A stretch of DNA of 64,000 bases from a bacterium (GTDB lineage Bacteria > AUK180): contig JAGLGN010000006.1 in the NCBI GenBank assembly GCA_023144005.1, positions 62,001 to 126,000 of the forward strand, written 5' to 3'. The notes below the pieces were generated by a model that worked only from the letters and a program-made list of their open reading frames with translations, searched no databases and was not told where the DNA came from. Position 1 is the first letter of the stretch; each line of letters opens with the position of its first letter. Made by a program: the position numbers and the translations under genes. Below are positions 30,001 to 36,340 of the stretch, piece after piece.

Positions 30001-32653
30001 CGCTGTATTTAGAATATGAACTGCCGGCCTGGAAAGAATCGAAAACACCTTCAACCTGAACACCGGAAAGCCATCTGTTCTTTATAGCTGAGTAGATATT
30101 GGCGTTCGTGAATGTGAATACGCAGAAATATATCGAGCTGTGAGCATTATTGATGGCGGTGATCATCTTCTGATGAATATCGTCATTCGGCGCCATATAG
30201 ATCTCAACATTATTATCGGAACGGCCGAATTGAACCTTCTTACCACCGCCGACCGTAAATTCATGATATCTTGTGCCTATTCCCGAATATGTTTTACCGC
30301 CGCCTGAACGGCCGGCCCAGAACTCATTCATCTCCTGAGTATAAAGGGTCGCTACATCATAATCCTGGAAATAAATGACATTCTGCGCGTCATTCGTCGT
30401 TCCCGACGCATTTATATTCCAAGAACCGGTCATTATGAGATTCTTTACGGGAGATGTCGCATGATCATAATCAAGTACGATAAATTTATTATGTGAAAGT
30501 CCGGTATCGCCTGAGCCGTCATCGGCGTCATTTCGAACCGCTGCACCGCCGTATGCGGATTCAAGGTCCGAGTGGAAATCATTTTCACTGTCCCAATAAT
30601 ATTTTTCTGTCCACCAGCGGAAATTTGCAAAACTGCCGTCAACGAGTTCGGTTTCAAGGGATTGAATTCCGGCAGTATAGAATGCGCCGTCCACATAATC
30701 CAGAGCACTGCCGATCCTGTTTTCCAATTGATTATCAAGTGAAGTGCCCAGACTCATGCCGAGCGTGGTGGCCTGTAATTGCGTTGTTGCGGCATAGGTC
30801 TGATCCACCGAATCATTAAAATACACTGTGTACCATTTGGTATTTGTCATATTGACCGTTATGGGAGAAGTAGTGTCAAGCTCACCCGGTGTGGAGGGAT
30901 CTGATGCGGATGATTTTATTATAAATCCGTTATCCGAAGTGCTTGATGATGCCTCCATACCCTTGAATCTGAATTGAAGATATGAAGGGTTGGCAAGCGG
31001 AGAATTACTATTATAAGCGTAATAATCGTATGTGATCTCCTGTCCGGAAACAGTAAAATATGCAATATCTTCCGAAAGAGAAGTAACACCGTCCAGAAGG
31101 ACATCAACATTGTCCGTGGTAGGAGGCGACCAATTGCTCGGAACCGTTATGCTCACCTTGTAGATATCATAGGTCGCGCCGGGAGTATAATTTATATAAA
31201 CATAACTTCCGATACCACCCGCGAATATTGGGTCATTGTCCTGATAATTGAGGGCGGCGGTTCCGCTTCCGTCACCTGCTCCGGGAGTATAAACATTGAC
31301 GGTCGGGGATGTCCCGATCTCTGTCAGCGTCCCGCCGGAGCCCTTTGATTTAGTCGTAAAAGTATATAGAGCATCTGTGGAGGATGTTGCTCCGCTACCT
31401 GAACCGGAAGTGTCTCCGTATTTTAATGTAAAGGTCTCGGCAGCCTCAAGATTCGTACAATCCACCAGAAGCGTCCATGGGCCGGTGCCGGATATTCCGT
31501 TGAGGGAACAGGTAGCCCCCGCTCCGGAAGTAACGGTAACATAGCCGTCATTGTTTGAATTGGTGGAGGGAGTTGTCCAGGTTGCCGGAACTGTTATCTC
31601 CACTTGGCCTCCTGAAAGATCGGCCTGGGCGGTGAAAAGGAAGGAGAACTCCGTAAGAACTCCATTTTCGGCTGAAGTAGGATCGACGGGACATGTTCCG
31701 GAACCGTCCGTACTGACTGTTGTAAAGGTAAATACATAGCTCGGACCTTCACCACCGTCGGCATCGCCGTCGAGGCCATTGCCGGATGTATCCTGCGCGC
31801 CGCTTGTTATGGTTACCGTATAAAGCTGGCCCTGGGCGAAGGTGTCATGAACCACTGTCATCTGAGAGTCCGCGGCATTCCATGAAAATACCTTGCCGGT
31901 TACATCAGGAACTATTGAGAATGCTGACTCAGCCGTAGAGGTATTCATTGCCTCGTCAAAAACGATTATGATATCCTGGCCGAGTGATACGGATGTCGCA
32001 CCCGAATTCGGGGTAGTATCTATTACCTGGGGTGGGACCGTCTCGCCGCCGCCGCATGTACTGTTCATACAGGAATTGGCTTGTCCGGGAGTACCGTTGA
32101 TCGAAGGCTCACCGTTTTTCGTGACTCCATCATTTGTAGCCCAATTTGAACTAACTGTACCATCTGAACATGGGTCTATTCTTTCCATGGTATAGAATCC
32201 TGCTGCTACACCAGCAAACCAGGTACCGCTATTATCATCGGCAGTATCGATCACATTGCCACCACCATTCTGGGCATCATAAAGAATTATCTCATCTCCG
32301 CCTACATTCAATCCGATCGTGGCATCCCATATCTCTTCGGTGGCGCCAGAAGTAAAAACATTAACATCATTGGCGTAAACAAGATAACCGCCCGCTGGAA
32401 TAACTGTAGTGCTTTCACCATCGGCTACAGAAAAATTAAGAGTAACTCCCGTATCTGCACCGTAAATAGACCAGTTGGCGATATCTATATCACTTCCTGT
32501 TGTATTGTAGAATTCTATCCACTCATCTGATGTACTTGCGGAGGTTCCCATCCAGGAAATTTCATTGATTACAACATCGCCGGCAGAGGCTGCGAAAAGC
32601 AAAGAAGATGCGAGAAGCATCATAAAAACAATTGTCAAAAAGCGTTTATACAT
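24014..32653 (-). CDS. Giant secreted lamin-tail/phospholipase-D-like protein
   Basis: A 2879-residue protein with a Sec signal peptide (residues 1-24). In order: lamin-tail domain 1 (~26-190); a Big_5-type module (~205-315); beta-sandwich modules; a phospholipase D-like region (~605-960) with two full HKD motifs (H721/K723/D728 and H903/K905/D910); three more lamin-tail domains, each opening with a V/I-x-INE or ISE motif; Ig-like modules; PD40/TolB-like propeller repeats with WSPDG; a ZU5-like block; and a C-terminal FlgD/type-IX-like module (IYPNP to SGVYILV). Two HKDs in one chain can form a complete active site, so nuclease or phospholipase activity outside the cell is likely. GGAG precedes the ATG by six bases. 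It appears monocistronic. Confidence 0.85.
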   Translation of the reverse strand: MYKRFLTIVFMMLLASSLLFAASAGDVVINEISWMGTSASTSDEWIEFYNTTGSDIDIANWSIYGADTGVTLNFSVADGESTTVIPAGGYLVYANDVNVFTSGATEEIWDATIGLNVGGDEIILYDAQNGGGNVIDTADDNSGTWFAGVAAGFYTMERIDPCSDGTVSSNWATNDGVTKNGEPSINGTPGQANSCMNSTCGGGETVPPQVIDTTPNSGATSVSLGQDIIIVFDEAMNTSTAESAFSIVPDVTGKVFSWNAADSQMTVVHDTFAQGQLYTVTITSGAQDTSGNGLDGDADGGEGPSYVFTFTTVSTDGSGTCPVDPTSAENGVLTEFSFLFTAQADLSGGQVEITVPATWTTPSTNSNNDGYVTVTSGAGATCSLNGISGTGPWTLLVDCTNLEAAETFTLKYGDTSGSGSGATSSTDALYTFTTKSKGSGGTLTEIGTSPTVNVYTPGAGDGSGTAALNYQDNDPIFAGGIGSYVYINYTPGATYDIYKVSITVPSNWSPPTTDNVDVLLDGVTSLSEDIAYFTVSGQEITYDYYAYNSNSPLANPSYLQFRFKGMEASSSTSDNGFIIKSSASDPSTPGELDTTSPITVNMTNTKWYTVYFNDSVDQTYAATTQLQATTLGMSLGTSLDNQLENRIGSALDYVDGAFYTAGIQSLETELVDGSFANFRWWTEKYYWDSENDFHSDLESAYGGAAVRNDADDGSGDTGLSHNKFIVLDYDHATSPVKNLIMTGSWNINASGTTNDAQNVIYFQDYDVATLYTQEMNEFWAGRSGGGKTYSGIGTRYHEFTVGGGKKVQFGRSDNNVEIYMAPNDDIHQKMITAINNAHSSIYFCVFTFTNANIYSAIKNRWLSGVQVEGVFDSFQAGSSYSKYSDMVADGMDVKKDSVPGLLHHKYMIIDCDSVRSDPVVITGSTNWTNATDVTGDNDENTIIIHDANVANEFYQEFRARYGPSANITPADADIVPLTCSTNEVKTITLTVTHNGTSGDNMTKVSVWFPDTWSPAPSSANTIVKRNDGHYYNLVTDVTFTAETGGTWVKLICPSTEEIISGGTGGTESVDFVFTNFTSPSSAGPTAFTTKVDWDSNPNAPELSEVSPTPAINIRAGVVVINEVFFRGDNTEDWIEIYCASGGPINVQNWYLTRFSDSDTPNDKIKVLPDITLADGDLLLVTWETPLSSTDETDGTGKGDTKWDIYVNGAENGQMIATDEQVVLKDNLDRFVDAVGWAEHGDASFRTGETTDFTILIDNNQWEDYAVLGTVETTDFLNSDLLDPVAKELYSFARKSDGFDNNQIEDWLIEGSPTPGSGNANLPLLVINEVCYYGSTTSINYFRGIKLEWDWIEIYCLDDTNGGNGIDLDGYIIYEENGAEVTLPSVIIKTGQYLLIEGTTGSNDSEAQVVDNVARIYDNGLALSSGDSYLTLKDSGDHILDFVAWADWTSCPGNWSATTTFFDAAQENGEWYDYAPGSCIVGSVSADDRENDAVCINNDGTNGSIARDGDSTDTNDKVDWSVIANGSPTPGMPNTTPVPSGKMFVTPNKVRPSTSYDFTLEFVTATEPIEMYYTVVPAAFGDPNGWTINLLGTDGGLHTVGTYGAAAGGGTAIWVDGFTGDYLEPGATSALEFVSVTSPAALGGYIYYSGSKVVGEFPYEVANNPVVTVLDGIILISEVNFESSSTSSDYWGTHDWVELYIKDVGGAGIDISSFLITDMDGTDTSFAGSAVTVHTGDYVVVHWIVGEPDETDGTGDTNGNGFVDLYVDDTPLTDTDDQAALMNGAVYYDCAVWANDDGVGTDIPGDVPTLVVEGQWLIEGASPQESDCSNSSLYNYSDSLVRISLASDSDNLYDWARTTTLSPGAANVLDYDGTGIMQVSDTIAGFAYTLTSSHDILDSGTKWQFRFVPQCPVSDGVVSINILPVADGWTAPDTSFISISASEDAVIGSFSISGNHISIPIVSMSQNETMVLTYGTGNDITVGTKASGNDFPFGTKFSGSDIVYPYDDSPEVNLVALAGDHIEVEGPFSNGILVGDSATFTIRLVDEYGNQAPEGDPNATLDITLTIDDFVADNSEDIDTTTLTGATNVDGGNDVSVTGALVGSDGTVRLIDYEPTTGQVPRTLRVTVVDDPSILSGSAVHTIDVSIYPPLTVKKAYSVHTTASDKYKEINVEFTAPFDSYTLGDTTAYSLTKDSGAPHPGVDSFYALTDNRVLRVIPGLDLIPGETYTIAVSETILDGLGVGTTIVAPFTAKFMVPYESGINIAVNEVNNFDATTVTGGRYDLFPVWSPDGTEVAYVSDSNGVCNVYTLDVSNTSNSPVQLTTNLEDVLYFSQIAWGTDGYIYYATYNSAEDHSRLFRRLDDGTGSPVELTTDTWHGWYDPDYCPAAQQPDSTDRLVVTIGGDLYAIDLGALPIDADNQDLSVIKLTHLSDEYSATASRCLQPKWWWGPAAGYPDADELKVAFVYESRTDDSTQIYILNDVEEIINTAIGEATGSPSNMVTVLGDARMTLVTHAPGNASAAYNTLPKWSPSWSLGNNENGGIISYVQDENDLFDNAIFNDVSSGTAVTDSLTGVNFNTYMTNWDDPVLATDDADVNFIPQIIGNNSFNEAFMSWAPAGGDKITYITKVGDTYTLSILPIETQVEVGPSGGILFDNSFTQVHVPADALQDNTSLSVSPPDFVPAVTDDKMVETGEVREFYADDAGITFDEPVTMVIAYADADQDGYVDGSTVYEGNLKVWYYNSTLSPAQWELIGGEVDVDANTLTIQTNHFSTYGLYGYVESKAFVFEDVRIYPNPAVTTEQIFFDHIPALFDTMAIYNVAGEKVREFETADVDISDPGNPTIDWDTTNDDDNRLASGVYILVIETEAGSDYYKFAIIR

Positions 32654-32883
32654 AAAGAACTCCTATTATATATATATTTATGGAATATAATAAGCCTTAA
32701 TTAAGTGCAATTTCTGTACCATACGATATGTAGTTTTCCATCCCCCGATATACTTGCTATCTCGTAGTTTTATGGTATTTACAATTTCCATTTTCTGGAA
32801 TCCATTTCATTTTTCTGGTATTTTCAGAAATCCTTGCTATTTCTTGTTATGTTCGCCCTTTTTCCTTATTTCAATAATATCTA
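32654..32883. other. AT-rich divergent gap
   Basis: This gap lies between the lamin-tail gene (-) and perR (+). Near 32660-32700 it holds GGAG and AT-rich promoter-like sequence for the minus gene (TTGCAC and TATTCC 17 bases apart). The middle carries a repeated TTTTCTGGAATC-like and TTTTCAGAAATC-like motif without clear symmetry. No gene is seen. Confidence 0.4.
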
Positions 32884-32912
32884 TTGACTTTTTCTTGGCT
32901 TTTTGCTATAGT
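32884..32912 (+). promoter_or_regulatory. Leaderless promoter of the perR operon
   Basis: TTGACT (32884-32889), a 17-base spacer and TATAGT (32907-32912) end five bases before the perR ATG at 32918, so the mRNA should start at the start codon. No Shine-Dalgarno is present. No clear PerR box (TTATAATnATTATAA-like) overlaps it, so autoregulation is not evident. Confidence 0.7.
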
Positions 32913-32917
32913 ATCAC

Positions 32918-33340
32918 ATGAAACAGAGCACCAGTTTCGACGACTTCATTTCAAAGGTGAAGGACAAGAAAATAATGATCACTTCGCTGAGATACGCCAT
33001 GCTCTCGTTTCTTTATAATTCAAGCAGTCATCCAACCGTAAATGCGATTTTCAATGACATTAAAAGCAAGATGCCGAATACTACACTTGCCGCAATATAT
33101 AAGAACTTGAGCCTTTTTGAAAGGGAGGGCTTTGTATTGGAATTCGCCCTGCTTGGCGAAAAACATTATGATCTGATGACAGAGTCTCATGATCATTTCC
33201 TCTGTGTATCCTGCAAGAAGATTATTGATCTGCCAACCTCGCCAGATACCCCTGTGGATGAAAGGTTCGGTGTGATCAATTATTCGACAGCATTCCATGT
33301 CGGCATCTGCAAGGAATGCCAAAATAAGGAGAAAATATGA
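32918..33340 (+). CDS. perR: PerR-type Fur-family peroxide-sensing repressor
   Basis: A 140-residue Fur-family protein: winged helix (residues ~18-80) and metal-binding dimerisation domain. Structural zinc ligands are C96, C99, C131 and C134. The regulatory-metal set H38, D85, H91, H93 and D104 is complete; an Asp at the D104 position is the PerR signature for iron-dependent peroxide sensing, so PerR fits better than Fur. Metal-catalysed oxidation of the histidines would release it from DNA. The stop overlaps the rubrerythrin start as ATGA, making rubrerythrin its obvious target and partner. The start follows a leaderless promoter. Confidence 0.88.
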   Translation: MKQSTSFDDFISKVKDKKIMITSLRYAMLSFLYNSSSHPTVNAIFNDIKSKMPNTTLAAIYKNLSLFEREGFVLEFALLGEKHYDLMTESHDHFLCVSCKKIIDLPTSPDTPVDERFGVINYSTAFHVGICKECQNKEKI

Positions 33341-33846
33341 GAGACATGACCAAAGAAGCCCTTCAACAGGCATTTTCCGGAGAATCTCAGGCACAACTTA
33401 AGTATCTGATCTATGCTGAGAAAGCGGAGGCGGAAGGCAAGATCAATATCGCTAGATTGTTTCGCGCAGTCGCCCATGCGGAATATGTCCACGCGAAGAA
33501 TCACTTCAAGGCATTAGAGAAACTTCACACTACCGCGGAAAATCTGGATGATGCCCGGGGAGGCGAGGAGTTCGAGGTGGAAGAGATGTATCCCGCATAC
33601 GACGCCATTGCCACATTGCAGGACGAAAAGAAAGCAAAGACGGCTATTTACTATGCTTTGGAAGCGGAAAAGATACACCGGAACATGTACGAGGAAGCAA
33701 AGGATCTCGTTATCGCCGGAAAGGATATGGACGGCAAGAGGATTTACATCTGCCCCATATGCGGCTTCACCCATATCGGCGAGGACGATCTTCCCGGAAA
33801 TTGCCCGGTATGCAATGTTCCCAATGAGAAGTTCAGGATATTCTAG
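33337..33846 (+). CDS. rbr: Rubrerythrin
   Basis: The 169-residue protein has a four-helix ferritin-like domain with diiron ligands in FSGESQAQLKY, AHAEYVHAKNH and ALEAEKIHRN, followed by a C-terminal rubredoxin domain with two cysteine pairs (CPICG and CPVC). Rubrerythrin reduces hydrogen peroxide to water in the cytosol of anaerobes, taking electrons through the rubredoxin site. It is translationally coupled to perR (ATGA). A 13-base-loop inverted repeat overlaps its stop codon and precedes the small winged-helix gene. Confidence 0.96.
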   Translation: MRDMTKEALQQAFSGESQAQLKYLIYAEKAEAEGKINIARLFRAVAHAEYVHAKNHFKALEKLHTTAENLDDARGGEEFEVEEMYPAYDAIATLQDEKKAKTAIYYALEAEKIHRNMYEEAKDLVIAGKDMDGKRIYICPICGFTHIGEDDLPGNCPVCNVPNEKFRIF

Positions 33847-33872
33847 TGTACTGTTCCATAAATTGTACACTA
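33844..33872 (+). promoter_or_regulatory. Inverted repeat across the rubrerythrin stop
   Basis: TAGTGTAC (33844-33851) and GTACACTA (33865-33872) pair perfectly with a 13-base loop. The first arm contains the rubrerythrin stop codon, and the second ends just before the AGGAGAG ribosome-binding site of the next gene. It could be a protein-binding site or an RNA hairpin that adjusts downstream translation. Confidence 0.5.
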
Positions 33873-33883
33873 TAGGAGAGATT

Positions 33884-34057
33884 ATGGAACTGAAGGATAA
33901 GATATTAAAATTGTTCAAGAGCTCAAAGCCCTTGAAAAGCGCACAGATCGCAGAAGAACTGAAGATCGATAAAAAGGAAGTGGATAAGATAATCAAAGAG
34001 CTTAAGAAAGAAGATAAGATCTATTCCCCCGAACGATGCAAATATACAAGCAAATAA
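33884..34057 (+). CDS. Mini winged-helix DNA-binding protein
   Basis: A 57-residue protein, MELKDKILKLF onward, with the pattern helix, 'KPLKSAQIAEELKIDKKEVDKIIK' region (residues ~16-39) and a short wing (KIYSPERCKY). This is a minimal MarR/DprA-type winged helix-turn-helix. The AGGAGAG site sits a few bases before the ATG. As the third gene of the perR-rbr unit, before a strong terminator, it is probably a small regulator or DNA-binding partner in the oxidative-stress response; its target is unknown. It lies inside a longer frame overlapping rbr, but only this part has a ribosome-binding site and protein-like composition. Confidence 0.7.
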   Translation: MELKDKILKLFKSSKPLKSAQIAEELKIDKKEVDKIIKELKKEDKIYSPERCKYTSK

Positions 34058-34134
34058 AGTAGCATCGGCATTGTTGCCGTATTTATGAATCATATCACTA
34101 GTATCTCTTCGGAGGTACGCTGCTCTTTTAAACC

Positions 34135-34168
34135 TGGGAGGGGAGAACCTCCCCCTCCCACCTTTTTT
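34135..34168 (+). terminator. Rho-independent terminator of the perR-rbr operon
   Basis: GGGAGGGG pairs with CCCCTCCC to form a GC-only stem with a short loop, followed by ACC and six T residues (34163-34168). This is a textbook intrinsic terminator on the plus strand, about 80 bases after the small winged-helix gene. Confidence 0.85.
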
Positions 34169-34216
34169 CCGCGTGACGCGTCACGTCTGACGCGTAGCGC
34201 TAAATGTGGAGAAAGA

Positions 34217-34381
34217 AACAGCTGTGAAGGCTGTTGTCGTGTGATTCTAACGGGGCAAAGAGTTTACACGCTCCGCTTCCTGTCAACTCTTTGCTTGGAA
34301 CTTTTACATCGGGACAGACGAACGCCTTTGGCGTACGACATGTCCCATATCTACCTACGCTCCGGCGTTCTATGTTTTTTT
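34217..34381 (+). ncRNA. Candidate structured RNA: four stem-loops ending in a T-run
   Basis: Four stems follow one another. They are AACAGC/GCTGTT (34217-34235); GCAAAGAGTT/AACTCTTTGC, ten pairs (34255-34294); GGGACA/TGTCCC enclosing ACGCC/GGCGT (34311-34346); and ACGC/GCGT (34357-34368) followed by seven T (34375-34381). The order suits a ~165-base RNA read on the plus strand with its own terminator. There is no open frame with coding character. A clear promoter was not found; just upstream (34170-34200) is a CG-rich tract with repeated TGACGCGT. It may instead be the remains of a mobile or repeat element. Confidence 0.4.
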
Positions 34382-34589
34382 GCCGATAATTTAATGATAA
34401 ATACGAAATATTGTTTTTCCGGTTACGGGTGTATTTCTTGCTCCCATTCCCCAACTAACCTCCAGCCTCTAACCTCTATTCTTACCTGCCGCAAAAAGCG
34501 GCTAGGCAAAAAAGTGTTCTAATTCATAAATAAGATGACAATGGAATTCTTAGATTTGAGTTAATTCCCACGATAAATGCAGTCTGAAG

Positions 34590-34990
34590 CGTGAGGTGTA
34601 AAGTGGGAACCAAGATGAAATAAAACTGGATCCCACGGTCGCAGCTCCCTCTGGATGACATTCTCCTCTTCTTCATTTCCTTCCCTCATCCGCTCATCGG
34701 GAGCCCGGCAGCGTCGGGCGACCAACCCAAAAGAGTTTTGAACCGTCTAAGTGACATTGACATTTTTAACGGCATGAATGAATGGCGGCGAAGCCGAAAA
34801 TATCCAAGTGTCTGAGTGAGCTAAAGCTAACGAGTTTTGGGATTTTAATGAGTGATGGCCGTGGTGAGTATCGTTGCAAAAAATGACATGAGAGCAAAGA
34901 CGGATCAAAACTCCATTAAACAATATTTATTCAATTGTCAATTTTACATTGACAATTCAATGATAATATTCCCTTCGGGCTGAAGCGTTT
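34590..34990. repeat. Dispersed ~400-bp intergenic repeat, copy A
   Basis: This segment matches 50191-50606 in the same orientation over its full length, with about nine in ten positions identical by eye. It includes a GCCCGGC/GTCGGGC hairpin, a long conserved core, and AATTGTCAA/TTGACAATT (34933-34957). It ends directly at the permease stop codon (34991). No coding frame is conserved between the copies. It could be a non-autonomous element or an RNA; on the minus strand it would form the permease 3' UTR. Confidence 0.85.
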
Positions 34991-36331
34991 TTATCCGAAG
35001 ATCAGCGCCAACACCGAGAATCCCGTGATCACATACAGCATCGGGCTGATCTCTTTATATTTTCCCAAGAGCAACTTTATCAATGTATAGGACAAGAACC
35101 CCCATACTATTCCCTGCGTAATGGAGAAGGTCAATGGAATAAGAAGCAGTGATAAAAAAGCCGGTATACCCTCTTCAAGTTTTTTAAAATTGATCTTGCC
35201 GATACCCTGAATCATGTAAACACCGATTATCACCATAACGGGCGCGGTAGCAAAAGCAGGTACGGCTCTGATGATATTTGAGAAGAATAAAAGCGGGAGA
35301 AAGAGCAGGCCGATAACTATAGCGGTCAGGCCCGTGCGGCCGCCTTCTTCAACACCGGCGGCGGATTCAACATATGTTGTGCCCGAGCTCGAACCGACAA
35401 TGCCGGAAAGTGTTGTCGAAACAGCATCTACCAGAAGCGCTTTGCCCACATTCTTCGGCTGTCCATCCTTATCCACCATGCCGGAGACCTCTGAAATCCC
35501 GACAAAAGTCGATATTGAATCGAACATATCTGTAAATAAAAAAGTAAATATAGGGGCTAACATTCCAATTGTCAATGCGCCTTTTAAATCCATCTGCATG
35601 AACACGGACGTAAAATCAGGCATGCTGAGAATGCTTCCGCTCATTTCCACTAATTTCGCGCCACCGAACAATCTTCCCATCGGGATCGCGATGATGGTGG
35701 TGATCGCCATGCCGATCAAGAGCCCTCCCTTTACTTTTTTGATAGTTAGGATAGAGATAAGCAATAATCCCGCTAAAAAGAAATATACTTGAGGTGTAAA
35801 TGCCCCGCGTGAAACACAGGTAAATTGATTCGGTACGATAAATCCCGCATTGTTCAAGCCGATGAAGGTAATAAAAAGGCCGATGCCTGCGGCGATAGAT
35901 CTTCTCAAGGTCAAAGGTATAGCCGCTACTATGGCACGGCGGACCTTGAACAAAGACAGTAGAATGAAGACAATTCCCGATAGAAATACAGCCCCGAGAG
36001 CGGTCTGCCACGGAATTCCCTGTATCTTCACCAATGTGATCGCAAAGAAAGCATTGAGTCCCATACCGGGGGCAAGTCCGTATGGCAGATTGGCATATAG
36101 TCCCATTAATATAGATGACAGCACACAAACGAGGATCGTAGCGGTAACAACGCCGCTAAAGGGCATCCCCGTGCCATCTGAAAGCATGGCGGGATTTACC
36201 ACTACAATATAGCTCATAGTGAGAAAAGTCGTGAGGCCTGCAAGGATCTCCTTTGAAAAACTGGAATTGAATTTATCCAGATTCTTCAGGCTCCAGAAGA
36301 AGCCCTTTGCTTGATAATTGATGTCATTCAT
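34991..36331 (-). CDS. Purine permease, NCS2 family (AzgA-like)
   Basis: A 446-residue protein with about 12-14 membrane spans. The N-terminal LDKFNSSFSKEILAGLTTFLTMSYIVVVNP and the GLAPGMGLNAFF block (near residue 90) are characteristic of the AzgA subgroup of NCS2, proton-driven importers of adenine, guanine or hypoxanthine; uracil/xanthine members look different at these sites. The exact base is not certain. AAGGAG lies eight bases before the ATG. It is ten bases downstream of tex in the same direction, and its stop abuts repeat copy A. Confidence 0.9.
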   Translation of the reverse strand: MNDINYQAKGFFWSLKNLDKFNSSFSKEILAGLTTFLTMSYIVVVNPAMLSDGTGMPFSGVVTATILVCVLSSILMGLYANLPYGLAPGMGLNAFFAITLVKIQGIPWQTALGAVFLSGIVFILLSLFKVRRAIVAAIPLTLRRSIAAGIGLFITFIGLNNAGFIVPNQFTCVSRGAFTPQVYFFLAGLLLISILTIKKVKGGLLIGMAITTIIAIPMGRLFGGAKLVEMSGSILSMPDFTSVFMQMDLKGALTIGMLAPIFTFLFTDMFDSISTFVGISEVSGMVDKDGQPKNVGKALLVDAVSTTLSGIVGSSSGTTYVESAAGVEEGGRTGLTAIVIGLLFLPLLFFSNIIRAVPAFATAPVMVIIGVYMIQGIGKINFKKLEEGIPAFLSLLLIPLTFSITQGIVWGFLSYTLIKLLLGKYKEISPMLYVITGFSVLALIFG

Positions 36332-36340
36332 AAATACTCC

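Noticed and set aside
34250-34370. Integron attC-like site
   Set aside because: CTAAC and GCGTT elements are present, but the R and L box order and the final GTTRRRY do not match, and no integrase or cassette is nearby.
34085-34522. Open frame of 145 residues on the plus strand
   Set aside because: It runs through the terminator and stem-loops, has no ribosome-binding site and its composition is not protein-like.
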